Origin: Hyphomonas sp.
GTDB lineage: Bacteria; Pseudomonadota; Alphaproteobacteria; Caulobacterales; Hyphomonadaceae
Length of the DNA stretch: 38,883 nt
Assembly (NCBI GenBank): GCA_002700305.1
Contig: PACZ01000030.1
Location: forward strand, 1 to 38,883
Direction: 5' to 3'
Position 1 is the stretch's first letter; each line of letters opens with the position of its first letter. Below the pieces are notes generated by a model. It was not told the origin of the DNA, did no database searches, and saw nothing but the letters and a program-made list of their open reading frames with translations. Positions 32,796 to 38,883 of this stretch are shown in pieces. Both the position numbers and the translations under genes were made by a program.

Positions 32796-33322
32796 GCCAG
32801 GACCAGAAGATCGAAGTCATCGTTCCGGAAGACCAGCTGATGGCGCGGATTGATGAACTGGCCGACCGGCTGGCCCCGCGCCTGACGGGCGACTGGACGG
32901 TTGTCTCCATCCTGATCGGCGCAACGCCCTTCACTTCGGACCTGATGAAGGCGCTCGCCCGGCGCGGCGTCCATCCGATGCTGGACGTGATCTGGCTGGA
33001 AAGTTACCGGGATGCCCGCGAAAGCTCTGGCCGTGTGGTTGTGCGCGCTGACCTGTCACGCCAGGTGAAAGATCGCGGCGTGCTGTTGCTCGACGATGTG
33101 TTCGACACCGGCCGGACGCTGGACTTTGCCAAGCATCACCTGCTGGCCAAAGGGGCGAAGGAAGTCATCACCTGCACGCTGACGCAGAAGCCCTGGGCGC
33201 CGCGCGGCGAAAAAGGCGTCGATTTCTGCGCCTTCGATTCCCCGGGCCGCTACCTCGTCGGCTACGGCATGGACGACGCCGGCAAATATCGCGGCCTGCC
33301 CTATATCGGCGCGCTGGACTAA
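32792..33322 (+). CDS. hpt: hypoxanthine/guanine phosphoribosyltransferase-like protein
   Basis: Purine salvage enzyme that transfers phosphoribose from PRPP to hypoxanthine or guanine. The PRPP motif VLLLDDVFDTGRTL (about 97-110) is clear, and the flexible-loop region WLESYRDARESSGRVVV precedes it. C-terminal VDFCAFDSPGRYLVGYGMDD is the purine-pocket region. The length of 176 matches. It is co-translated with the zinc-ribbon gene (ATGA overlap) and its TAA is one base from the stop of the S9 peptidase on the other strand, so there is no room for a standard terminator. Confidence 0.93.
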   Translation: MSQDQKIEVIVPEDQLMARIDELADRLAPRLTGDWTVVSILIGATPFTSDLMKALARRGVHPMLDVIWLESYRDARESSGRVVVRADLSRQVKDRGVLLLDDVFDTGRTLDFAKHHLLAKGAKEVITCTLTQKPWAPRGEKGVDFCAFDSPGRYLVGYGMDDAGKYRGLPYIGALD

Positions 33323-33323
33323 T

Positions 33324-35339
33324 TCACCGGCAGGTCTGGTTCAGGAAGGTCAGGATTTCTGTGTAGTACAGCCGCTCATCCTCAAGGGGCATGTACGAGT
33401 GTGAGGAATCCTTCAACTCTATATACGTAACCGATTTTCCAGCCCGCCGCAGCGCCTTCTCCATTATCCGAGACTGTTGTACCGGAACTATGTCGTCGTC
33501 GGCTCCATGCAAAATCAAGACAGGCCTAAGAACCCGCTCAGCCTGTCTTGCCGGAGACACCGCTATGAGCTCCCGCTCGTCGACATCCGGGTCACCGATA
33601 TGAGCCACCCAGTAATTATAGGCGAATGACTTCGACCCTTCTTCCCGCCGTTCCCAGTCCAGCATTTTAATGAGATCGCTAGGCCCGGCTCCCGCGATGA
33701 TGCATTGATATTCTTCTGGTGTCAGTGTCGCCGCTGCGAGCGCAGCGTATCCACCATAGGAGTATCCGAAGATACAGGCCCGACCGTCTTCGGCTATTCC
33801 CTGAGAGACGAGGTAATTGTGGGCATCAACGATGTCTTCTTGCATCTTTCGCCCCCACTCTCGACGACCCCTGTCAGCAAAACTTTTTCCGTAGCCTGAT
33901 GATCCACGAAAGTTGGGCTGGAACACTTGATACCCCGCAGAGGCCAGAAGCTGGGCGTCAAAATCGAACCCGAAAACATCTCTCGATTCCGGACCGCCAT
34001 GCGGCATCATTACCAAAGGCGGAATTCGCCCGGGCGAAGTGTTAAAAGGTCGGGTAAGATAGCCAGTCAGCTCAACACCATCCCGTGTTTCAAACCGAAC
34101 GACTTCAACCTCAGAAGTTATGGACTCTGCCAATCCATCACGCCGATTGCCAAAGAGTTCGAGAGCTCGAGACTCCCGGTCAAAAAGATAGTACGCGCCT
34201 GAATTGGTGGGGCCAGACACAAAAAAAAGCCACTTTTGACCGGTCTTGCTTCGTTCCAAAGGCTGCACATTCAAGTCAACGCCAAGCTCGTGTCGAACCC
34301 AATCTACGTCTGCCTGAAGTCCAGCTGAACTCATCACAACCTGAAGACCATCGGTATAGTACGAAACACCGTCAAGCTTTCGCTCATCAACATTGAAAAT
34401 GGCCTGCTGAATGTCAAATGAGCTCTCGGGACTGACTTTCTCAACGAAAGTGTCGTTGCGTATGTCGTACAGATAAATTGCTGTCTCAGAAGCACCTTCG
34501 GGCCGAGCTGCAACATAGTAGAACCCGGCATCTTCTCCTGGATAAAGAACCTCGAACTCGGGTGCTGTCAGATTGCCGCCCTCTCGGTTCAATTTTACTT
34601 TCCTGACCTTCCGCCAATGCGTTTTTCCGTTTGAATTCGGTACATTCGCAAAAATCTGGAGATAGGACCGCCGCCTGTTTGAATCAAACCGAAACTCCGG
34701 GAACCCTTCCTTGCTCGTTGCCCAGCCAACTGTTTTCTTTCCACCCTCCGCAATCTCTTTCACCCAACCGGTATTGAGATTGAGCTTGTACAGATTAAAT
34801 CCACCCTTCTTGTAGCCCATAATCAGAACATGCTTCTCATCGTCCGGGAGTGTATCCAGAATTTCAGCGCCCGTTGAGTTCGAGAACCAAACGTTTCCCG
34901 CAGGTGTGATTTTCTTGAACTGCCTAGTATCAAGTTCAAACATCAACAATGTTGGAACGTAAGTCCGGCGGCCGCCTGCAAATGCCCTTTTGAGTGCCGC
35001 ATCTCGTTCGATGGCATCATCGTTGAGGTAGGTTCTCATCAAGATACGGTTTGTACTGACCCACTCAATCCAGTCGATAGCGACCCCGCCCATCGGGATG
35101 GCCATGACTGCGTTGTCTGCGGCGTCAGCGTCAGAGATCGTCAGGACCTGCTGGTTGACCTCGACACGGGTTGCAGCGACATGCTCGCCATCCGGAGATA
35201 ATCTTACATTCTTGAGATTTGGGCCGCCCAGATAATCTGAAAGAGTCGGAAAGCGGAGCGCAGCATCATCCTTGGCAGTAGCCGACAAGCCGGACCCAAC
35301 GAGTATGGCCAAGGCGGCCAGCACCCAACGCAACATCAT
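33324..35339 (-). CDS. secreted S9 prolyl-oligopeptidase-family peptidase
   Basis: The 671-residue protein from ATG 35339 has a signal peptide (MMLRWVLAALAILVGSGLS...) and an N-terminal beta-propeller. The alpha/beta-hydrolase domain follows with the complete triad: Ser527 in FGYSYGGYAAL, Asp615 in HGADDDIVP, His647 in DSSHSYMP. It is in the dipeptidyl/acylaminoacyl peptidase group (DPP-IV/AAP-like). GGAGGG stands 8 nt ahead of the ATG. The coding region is noticeably AT-richer with different codon use, although the 5' 100 bp and the flanking genes are GC-rich, which suggests transfer. The next ATG (35336) is also possible. Confidence 0.9.
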   Translation of the reverse strand: MMLRWVLAALAILVGSGLSATAKDDAALRFPTLSDYLGGPNLKNVRLSPDGEHVAATRVEVNQQVLTISDADAADNAVMAIPMGGVAIDWIEWVSTNRILMRTYLNDDAIERDAALKRAFAGGRRTYVPTLLMFELDTRQFKKITPAGNVWFSNSTGAEILDTLPDDEKHVLIMGYKKGGFNLYKLNLNTGWVKEIAEGGKKTVGWATSKEGFPEFRFDSNRRRSYLQIFANVPNSNGKTHWRKVRKVKLNREGGNLTAPEFEVLYPGEDAGFYYVAARPEGASETAIYLYDIRNDTFVEKVSPESSFDIQQAIFNVDERKLDGVSYYTDGLQVVMSSAGLQADVDWVRHELGVDLNVQPLERSKTGQKWLFFVSGPTNSGAYYLFDRESRALELFGNRRDGLAESITSEVEVVRFETRDGVELTGYLTRPFNTSPGRIPPLVMMPHGGPESRDVFGFDFDAQLLASAGYQVFQPNFRGSSGYGKSFADRGRREWGRKMQEDIVDAHNYLVSQGIAEDGRACIFGYSYGGYAALAAATLTPEEYQCIIAGAGPSDLIKMLDWERREEGSKSFAYNYWVAHIGDPDVDERELIAVSPARQAERVLRPVLILHGADDDIVPVQQSRIMEKALRRAGKSVTYIELKDSSHSYMPLEDERLYYTEILTFLNQTCR

Positions 35340-35342
35340 GTC

Positions 35343-35373
35343 CCGATCCCTCCACCATTTTAGAGTGGATCGG
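35343..35373 (-). other. inverted repeat overlapping the S9 peptidase ribosome site
   Basis: CCGATCC (35343-35349) and GGATCGG (35367-35373) form a perfect 7-bp inverted repeat 17 bp apart. In the minus-strand RNA the 3' arm overlaps the end of the GGAGGG ribosome site, so the folded form could lower translation. Confidence 0.45.
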
Positions 35374-35415
35374 TGCAATCAGGTCGTCAACCTGGGATGG
35401 CCCGCAATCGCAGCG

Positions 35416-36402
35416 CTACAGAATTGCAGGAATCACGCGGTCTGGCGGGCGGTGGCCGTCGGCGAAGGTCTTGATGTTGATGATGACCTTCTCGCCCATC
35501 TCGGTGCGGCCCTCGATCGTGGCCGAGCCCATGTGCGGCAGCAGCAGCACGTTCGGCAGGCCGATCAGCTCTTCATTCACGGCCGGTTCGCGTTCGAACA
35601 CGTCGAGCCCTGCCCCGGCGAGCTTGCCGGCCTTGATGGCGCGGGCGAGCGCGGCTTCGTCGATCACTTCGCCGCGGGCCGTGTTCACGATGAAGGCTTC
35701 CGGCTTCATCAGCTCGATCCGGCGGGCATTCATCAGGTGGAACGTGGCCGGCGTGTGCGGGCAGTTGATGGAGACGATGTCCATCCGGGCCAGCATCTGG
35801 TCGAGGCTGTCCCAATAGGTCGCCTCCAGCTGTTCCTCGATCCGCGCGCCGACCGGCTTGCGGTTGTGATAGTGGATCTGCAGACCGAAGGACCGGGCCC
35901 GGCGGGCCACGGCCTGGCCAATGCGGCCCATGCCGATGATGCCGAGGCGCTTGCCAGCCAGACGGCGGCCGAGCATCCAGGTCGGCGTCCAGCCATCGAA
36001 GCCGCCGCCATCCATGATCTGCGCGCCCTCATGCAGGCGGCGCGGCACGGCCAGGATCAGCGACATGGCGACATCGGCTGTATCATCCGTCAGCACGCCC
36101 GGCGTGTTGGTCACGGTGATGCCGCGCTGGATGGCGCTTTGCACGTCGATATTGTCCACCCCGGCCCCGAACTGGGCGATCAGGCGCAGCTGGTCACCGG
36201 CGCGGGCCAGCAGGCGGCCGTCGATATGGTCGGTCACGGTGGGCACCAGCACGTCGGCGGTCTGCATCGCCTCGGCCAGTTCTTCCTGCGTGAAGGGGTG
36301 ATCGTCCTCATTAAGGCGGGCGTCGAACAACTCCTTCATCCGCAACTCTACCGCAGCCGGCAGTTTGCGGGTGACGACGATCTTCAGCTTCCTGGTCGGC
36401 AT
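35416..36402 (-). CDS. D-2-hydroxyacid dehydrogenase (glyoxylate/hydroxypyruvate-reductase-like)
   Basis: This NAD(P)-dependent enzyme reduces 2-oxoacids such as glyoxylate or hydroxypyruvate. The dinucleotide site is GIIGMGRIGQAVARRA (about 154-169). The substrate/catalytic residues are in FIVNTARGEVIDE (Arg), the preceding IAQFGAGVDNID and the final LLPHMGSAT (His), and the Glu is in ERE of DVFERE. The ATG at 36402, preceded by AAAGGG, gives 328 residues; GTG at 36408 is in-frame but overlaps that ribosome site. The closest known type is alphaproteobacterial glyoxylate reductase/GyaR-like. It stands between the AT-rich S9 peptidase and a divergent SH3 gene. Confidence 0.93.
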   Translation of the reverse strand: MPTRKLKIVVTRKLPAAVELRMKELFDARLNEDDHPFTQEELAEAMQTADVLVPTVTDHIDGRLLARAGDQLRLIAQFGAGVDNIDVQSAIQRGITVTNTPGVLTDDTADVAMSLILAVPRRLHEGAQIMDGGGFDGWTPTWMLGRRLAGKRLGIIGMGRIGQAVARRARSFGLQIHYHNRKPVGARIEEQLEATYWDSLDQMLARMDIVSINCPHTPATFHLMNARRIELMKPEAFIVNTARGEVIDEAALARAIKAGKLAGAGLDVFEREPAVNEELIGLPNVLLLPHMGSATIEGRTEMGEKVIINIKTFADGHRPPDRVIPAIL

Positions 36403-36542
36403 GAGCACCCTTTGTATCTTTTATAATCGACTCTGCGGAGGCCTTAGCAAAGCCCTGCCGGAACGCCAATGGCGAAGATTTTACGGCTAATTCACCAGAG
36501 CGTGGAATCTTGTCGCAGATTTCGTATTGGAAACCGTTGCAC

Positions 36543-37046
36543 ATGAAGTGGGCACCCATCCTGATCTCGGCCGTCTTGCTGATTGGCGGCACCGCCATGG
36601 CGCAGGCACCGGAACTGGTGCGCGTGTCGCGATTCTCCGGCAAGCCGGTGCCCCGTTTCGAAACGCTGAAATTCGCCATGGTCAACGGCCGGGCCGGGCC
36701 ATCGAAGGATCATCCGGTCCTGTGGGAATACCAGCGCAAGGGCCTGCCCCTGCTGGTGATCAAGGAAAGCCAGAACTGGCGCCGCGTGCGCGACCCGTCC
36801 GGCACCGAAGTCTGGGTCCATGCCTGCATGCTGGAAGACGGCCACAAGGCCTATGTGCAAACCCCCACCGTGCTGCGCCAGGACCCGATGGACGGCGCTG
36901 AGCCCGTGGCCGACCTTGGCCGCGGCGTGCTGGTCGATCTGGGCGCCTGTTCGCGCGGCTGGTGCCGGGTCCAGGCGAAGGATTACCGGGGTTATGCGCC
37001 CCAGCCTTCCCTGTGGGGCGCAGACACGGGCGAAGCCGGTCTCTGA
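36543..37046 (+). CDS. secreted SH3-like domain protein
   Basis: The 167-residue protein has a signal peptide ending ...GGTAMA and a bacterial SH3-like fold (DUF1058/SH3_4). FAMVNGRAGPSKDHPVLWEYQRKGLPLLV is the family's opening (matching 'lk...vNvRaGPs..ypv.wvy.....PveV'); it continues NWRRVRDPSGTEVWVHA and a second part around GWCRVQAKDYRGY. The first ATG after the promoter (36543) is preferred; the frame to 36510 adds residues ahead of the signal. In alphaproteobacteria similar genes often stand beside hydroxyacid-dehydrogenase genes and before irr/fabA, as here. A peptidoglycan-binding role is inferred. Confidence 0.9.
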   Translation: MKWAPILISAVLLIGGTAMAQAPELVRVSRFSGKPVPRFETLKFAMVNGRAGPSKDHPVLWEYQRKGLPLLVIKESQNWRRVRDPSGTEVWVHACMLEDGHKAYVQTPTVLRQDPMDGAEPVADLGRGVLVDLGACSRGWCRVQAKDYRGYAPQPSLWGADTGEAGL

Positions 37047-37067
37047 CCCAAAACAGCGCCTCATGAG

Positions 37068-37073
37068 TTGACA
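37068..37073 (+). promoter_or_regulatory. possible -35 box upstream of fabA
   Basis: TTGACA occurs 56 bp upstream of the fabA ATG, the perfect -35 hexamer. No matching -10 is obvious at the 17-bp spacing, so this is tentative. Confidence 0.3.
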
Positions 37074-37128
37074 ATTCCGGCGGTCCGGTGCCTTCAGGAC
37101 CGGTTACTGACGCTAAGGAAAACTACGC

Positions 37129-37665
37129 ATGTCCGGACCGCACGACTATCACACGCCCCAATCCTCCTACTCCAAGGAAGACCTGCTCGAATCTGGCAAG
37201 GGCGGCTATTTCGGGCCCGGCAACGCTCAGCTTCCGGCCCCGCCGATGCTGATGATGGACCGGATCACCGAGATCACGATGGATGGCGGCCAGTTCGGAA
37301 AGGGCCATGTCGTCGCCGAGCTCGATATCACACCGGACCTCTGGTTCTTCGAATGCCACTTCCCGGGCGCCCCCGTCATGCCGGGCTGCCTCGGCCTCGA
37401 CGCGATGTGGCAGATCGTCGGCTACTGGCTCGGCTGGTCGGGTAGCCCGGGCAAGGGCCGCGCCCTCGGCGTGGGCGACGTGCGCTTCACCGGCGAGATC
37501 ACGCCGGACAAGAAACTGGTGCGCTACGAGATCGACATGAAGCGCGTGCGCCGCGGCAAGCTGGTGCTCGGCATCGCCGACGGCCGTGTCTATGTCGATG
37601 GCGAACACGTCTACACAGCCACCGACATGCGCGTCGGCCTGAAGAATATGGACCAGCCGGCCTGA
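37129..37665 (+). CDS. fabA: 3-hydroxydecanoyl-ACP dehydratase/isomerase FabA
   Basis: FabA dehydrates 3-hydroxydecanoyl-ACP and isomerises the product to the cis-3 form, the branch point to unsaturated fatty acids. The active site is [21 protein letters not shown], with His77 and Asp91 as the dyad. The rest fits: [24 protein letters not shown]. The 178-residue length is standard. fabA is followed by fabI with 73 nt between, instead of fabB, which normally lies between them. A GC-rich hairpin with a short T-run is in that gap. Confidence 0.97.
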   Translation: MSGPHDYHTPQSSYSKEDLLESGKGGYFGPGNAQLPAPPMLMMDRITEITMDGGQFGKGHVVAELDITPDLWFFECHFPGAPVMPGCLGLDAMWQIVGYWLGWSGSPGKGRALGVGDVRFTGEITPDKKLVRYEIDMKRVRRGKLVLGIADGRVYVDGEHVYTATDMRVGLKNMDQPA

Positions 37666-37680
37666 TCCGGCGCGCTTGAC

Positions 37681-37709
37681 GGGGGCCAGCCGCCCCCCTA
37701 GCCGTTTTC
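37681..37709 (+). terminator. hairpin with T-run between fabA and fabI
   Basis: GGGGGC (37681-37686) pairs with GCCCCC (37692-37697) around a 5-nt loop, followed by CTAGCCGTTTTCTT. It may terminate or attenuate fabA messages before fabI. The U-tract is short and 7 nt away. Confidence 0.55.
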
Positions 37710-37738
37710 TTCAAGAACAAGCAGGAAGGATTCGCGCC

Positions 37739-38554
37739 ATGGCTGATGACTGGACCCCGCCCGAAGGCACCCTGATGAAGGGCAAGCGCGGCATCGTGAT
37801 GGGTGTTGCCAACCAGAACTCCATCGCCTGGGGCATCGCCCAGCAACTGGCCGCCCAGGGCGCCGAGATTGCCTTCACCTATCAGGGCGAAAACCTTGAG
37901 CGCCGCGTGCGCCCGCTGGTCGAATCGATCGGCATGGACTTCATGATCCCCGCCGACGTGACCGACGATGCCTCGATGGACGCCGCCTTCGCCTCCGTGA
38001 AGGAGAAGTGGGGCAAGATCGACTTCCTCGTCCACTCCATCGCCTTTGCCGGCAAGGACGAGCTGGTCGGCTCCATGGTTGAGAACACCACCCGCGAAGG
38101 CTTCCGCCGCGCGATGGACATCTCGGTCTATTCCTTCATCGACAGCGCCCGCCGCGCGGCTGAGATCATGCCGGATGGCGGCGCAATGATCTGCATGACC
38201 TATCTGGGCGCCGAGCGCACGGTGCCGTCCTACAACGTGATGGGCGTTGCCAAGGCCGCGCTGGAGGCCTCCACCCGCTACGCCGCGCGCGACCTCGGCA
38301 CGCAGGGCATCCGCGTCAACGCGATCAGCGCAGGCGCCATGCGCACGCTCTCCCTCGCAGGCATCCGCGGCGGCAAGAGCCTGATGGGCACCGGCCGCGA
38401 CTGGTCCCTCCTCAAGGAAGACACCCGCATGTCCGGCGTCGCAGGCTGCGCGCTCTACCTCCTGTCAGATCTCGGCCACTCCATCGCCGGCGAAGTCATC
38501 CACGTCGACGCCGGCTTCCACGCCGTCGGCGTGCCGGAACTGCCGGAGGAATAA
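37739..38554 (+). CDS. fabI: enoyl-ACP reductase FabI
   Basis: FabI performs the NADH-dependent last reduction in each fatty-acid elongation cycle and is the target of triclosan. From the ATG at 37739, 271 residues: a Rossmann fold with GVANQNSIAWGIAQQLAAQG near 23-42, the FLVHSIAFA region, and the active-site tyrosine/lysine pair in SYNVMGVAKAALE (Y-x6-K). The pattern TLSLAGI in the substrate loop is typical. AGGAAGGATTCG lies ahead of the ATG; the longer frame to 37676 begins inside the fabA-fabI gap and is not used. Confidence 0.96.
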   Translation: MADDWTPPEGTLMKGKRGIVMGVANQNSIAWGIAQQLAAQGAEIAFTYQGENLERRVRPLVESIGMDFMIPADVTDDASMDAAFASVKEKWGKIDFLVHSIAFAGKDELVGSMVENTTREGFRRAMDISVYSFIDSARRAAEIMPDGGAMICMTYLGAERTVPSYNVMGVAKAALEASTRYAARDLGTQGIRVNAISAGAMRTLSLAGIRGGKSLMGTGRDWSLLKEDTRMSGVAGCALYLLSDLGHSIAGEVIHVDAGFHAVGVPELPEE

Positions 38555-38570
38555 TCCGCCTTCGAAAGGC

Positions 38571-38600
38571 TTGACCCGTGAGCGCCTGTTTCCCAAATAG
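38571..38600 (+). promoter_or_regulatory. possible promoter for the leader/yjhX transcript
   Basis: TTGACC (38571-38576) stands 17 bp from CAAATA (38594-38599). The -10 match is weak. If real, transcription would start near 38606, just ahead of the 9-codon frame at 38620. Confidence 0.25.
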
Positions 38601-38619
38601 GCGGCTCAACGGAGTGTTT

Positions 38620-38649
38620 ATGTCCAATTCCATGTTTGAGTCCCGGTAA
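38620..38649 (+). CDS. possible 9-codon leader peptide
   Basis: ATG at 38620 to TAA at 38647-38649 encodes MSNSMFESR, with GGAG 5-9 nt before the ATG. Three of nine codons are TCC (serine). The stop is 3 nt before a strong hairpin, a layout seen in attenuation leaders. Alternatively it is chance: such short frames are frequent. Confidence 0.3.
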   Translation: MSNSMFESR

Positions 38650-38651
38650 GG

Positions 38652-38693
38652 GGCCTGCCGTTTGAGGCGCTGAGGGTCAGCGTCAGGCAGGCC
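38652..38693 (+). other. long two-part stem-loop upstream of yjhX
   Basis: Outer arms GGCCTGCC (38652-38659) and GGCAGGCC (38686-38693) enclose a second stem GCGCTGA/TCAGCGT (38667-38673 with 38677-38683) and a GGG loop. It follows the leader frame directly and could be a terminator for fabI, an attenuator or an RNA element. Confidence 0.6.
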
Positions 38694-38709
38694 GGCGAGA
38701 ACGATGCCG

Positions 38710-38737
38710 CTGGCACTTGATGCCAGTGAACGTTTTT
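38710..38737 (+). terminator. possible intrinsic terminator
   Basis: CTGGCA (38710-38715) and TGCCAG (38721-38726) form a 6-bp stem with a 5-nt loop. TTTTT follows at 38733-38737, 6 nt after the stem, so it is a weak terminator before yjhX. Confidence 0.5.
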
Positions 38738-38788
38738 GCGCGCCGTCACATCTTCGAAGTGCGGCGCTCGACTTCGGACCACCCACAC

Positions 38789-38883
38789 ATGGATATCTCC
38801 CGCGCAGAACAGCGCATCCTCCACCTGCTCGCACAGGGCGGGCATATCGAAATCATCCGCAACGAACACAACAAGCCGGAAGA
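38789..38883 (+). CDS. yjhX: YjhX-family putative toxin, N-terminal fragment (runs off window)
   Basis: The first 31 codons from the ATG at 38789 read MDISRAEQRILHLLAQGGHI and onwards to the right edge. This matches the start of the YjhX family (E. coli: 'MNLSRQEQHTLHVLAKGRRI'), annotated as the toxin part of a putative YjhX-YjhQ toxin-antitoxin pair; that function rests on limited evidence. Only the winged-helix-like start is seen, so integrity of the rest is unknown. There is no good ribosome site ahead of the ATG. YjhQ-type partners are GNAT proteins; whether one follows cannot be seen. The upstream hairpins may control it. Confidence 0.8.
   Translation, partial: MDISRAEQRILHLLAQGGHIEIIRNEHNKPE

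Overview
The window looks like chromosomal DNA of a stalked or budding alphaproteobacterium close to Hyphomonas (Hyphomonadaceae). This is inferred from the high GC content, the gene orders ybgC-tolQRAB-pal-cpoB-tilS-ftsH and ftsE-ftsX-ydcF-plsC-DUF2125, the SUV3-like helicase/S4/ferredoxin/CarD cluster, and fabA-fabI. No database search was possible. I see no rRNA, tRNA, CRISPR array, transposase or phage gene.

Layout. Positions 1-96 hold the start of a GNAT-like gene running off the left edge, followed by an unrecognised basic protein (346-936). An AT-richer pocket at about 1056-1942 carries two overlapping small acidic genes that resemble bacteriocin/polymorphic-toxin immunity proteins, with a three-copy 10-bp tandem repeat just upstream. 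From ftsH (2022) to proA (16174) every gene is on the minus strand: proA-nadD-moeB/thiF, an alpha/beta hydrolase, a lipocalin, then the Tol-Pal envelope machine with two consecutive pal genes, then cpoB, tilS and ftsH. A plus-strand acyl-CoA ligase and a small membrane protein follow (16304-18632). Next come a Sel1-like protein, CarD, a 7Fe ferredoxin, a TerB-like protein, an S4 protein and a SUV3-like helicase (18860-24075, minus). An acyltransferase (plus) converges on a metallophosphoesterase/TonB-like/HNH set (minus). A 27.3-32.0 kb minus block holds a DNA glycosylase, DUF2125, plsC, ydcF, ftsX and ftsE. A zinc-ribbon membrane protein and a phosphoribosyltransferase (plus) converge with an AT-richer secreted S9 peptidase. 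After a 2-hydroxyacid dehydrogenase, the right end has an SH3 protein, fabA, fabI and the first 31 codons of a YjhX-family protein.

How the genes work together. Much of the content concerns the envelope and division: Tol-Pal and FtsEX for constriction, lipoproteins and a lipocalin for the outer membrane, PlsC/FabA/FabI/acyl-CoA ligase for lipids, and FtsH for membrane protein quality control. CarD, the S4 protein and the helicase form a transcription/RNA group.

The most interesting points are the orphan immunity-like pair with its helical-phase repeat, the tandem duplication of pal together with its 3' hairpin, the AT-rich S9 peptidase wedged between GC-rich genes, the absence of fabB between fabA and fabI, and a 9-codon reading frame followed at once by two hairpins upstream of yjhX.
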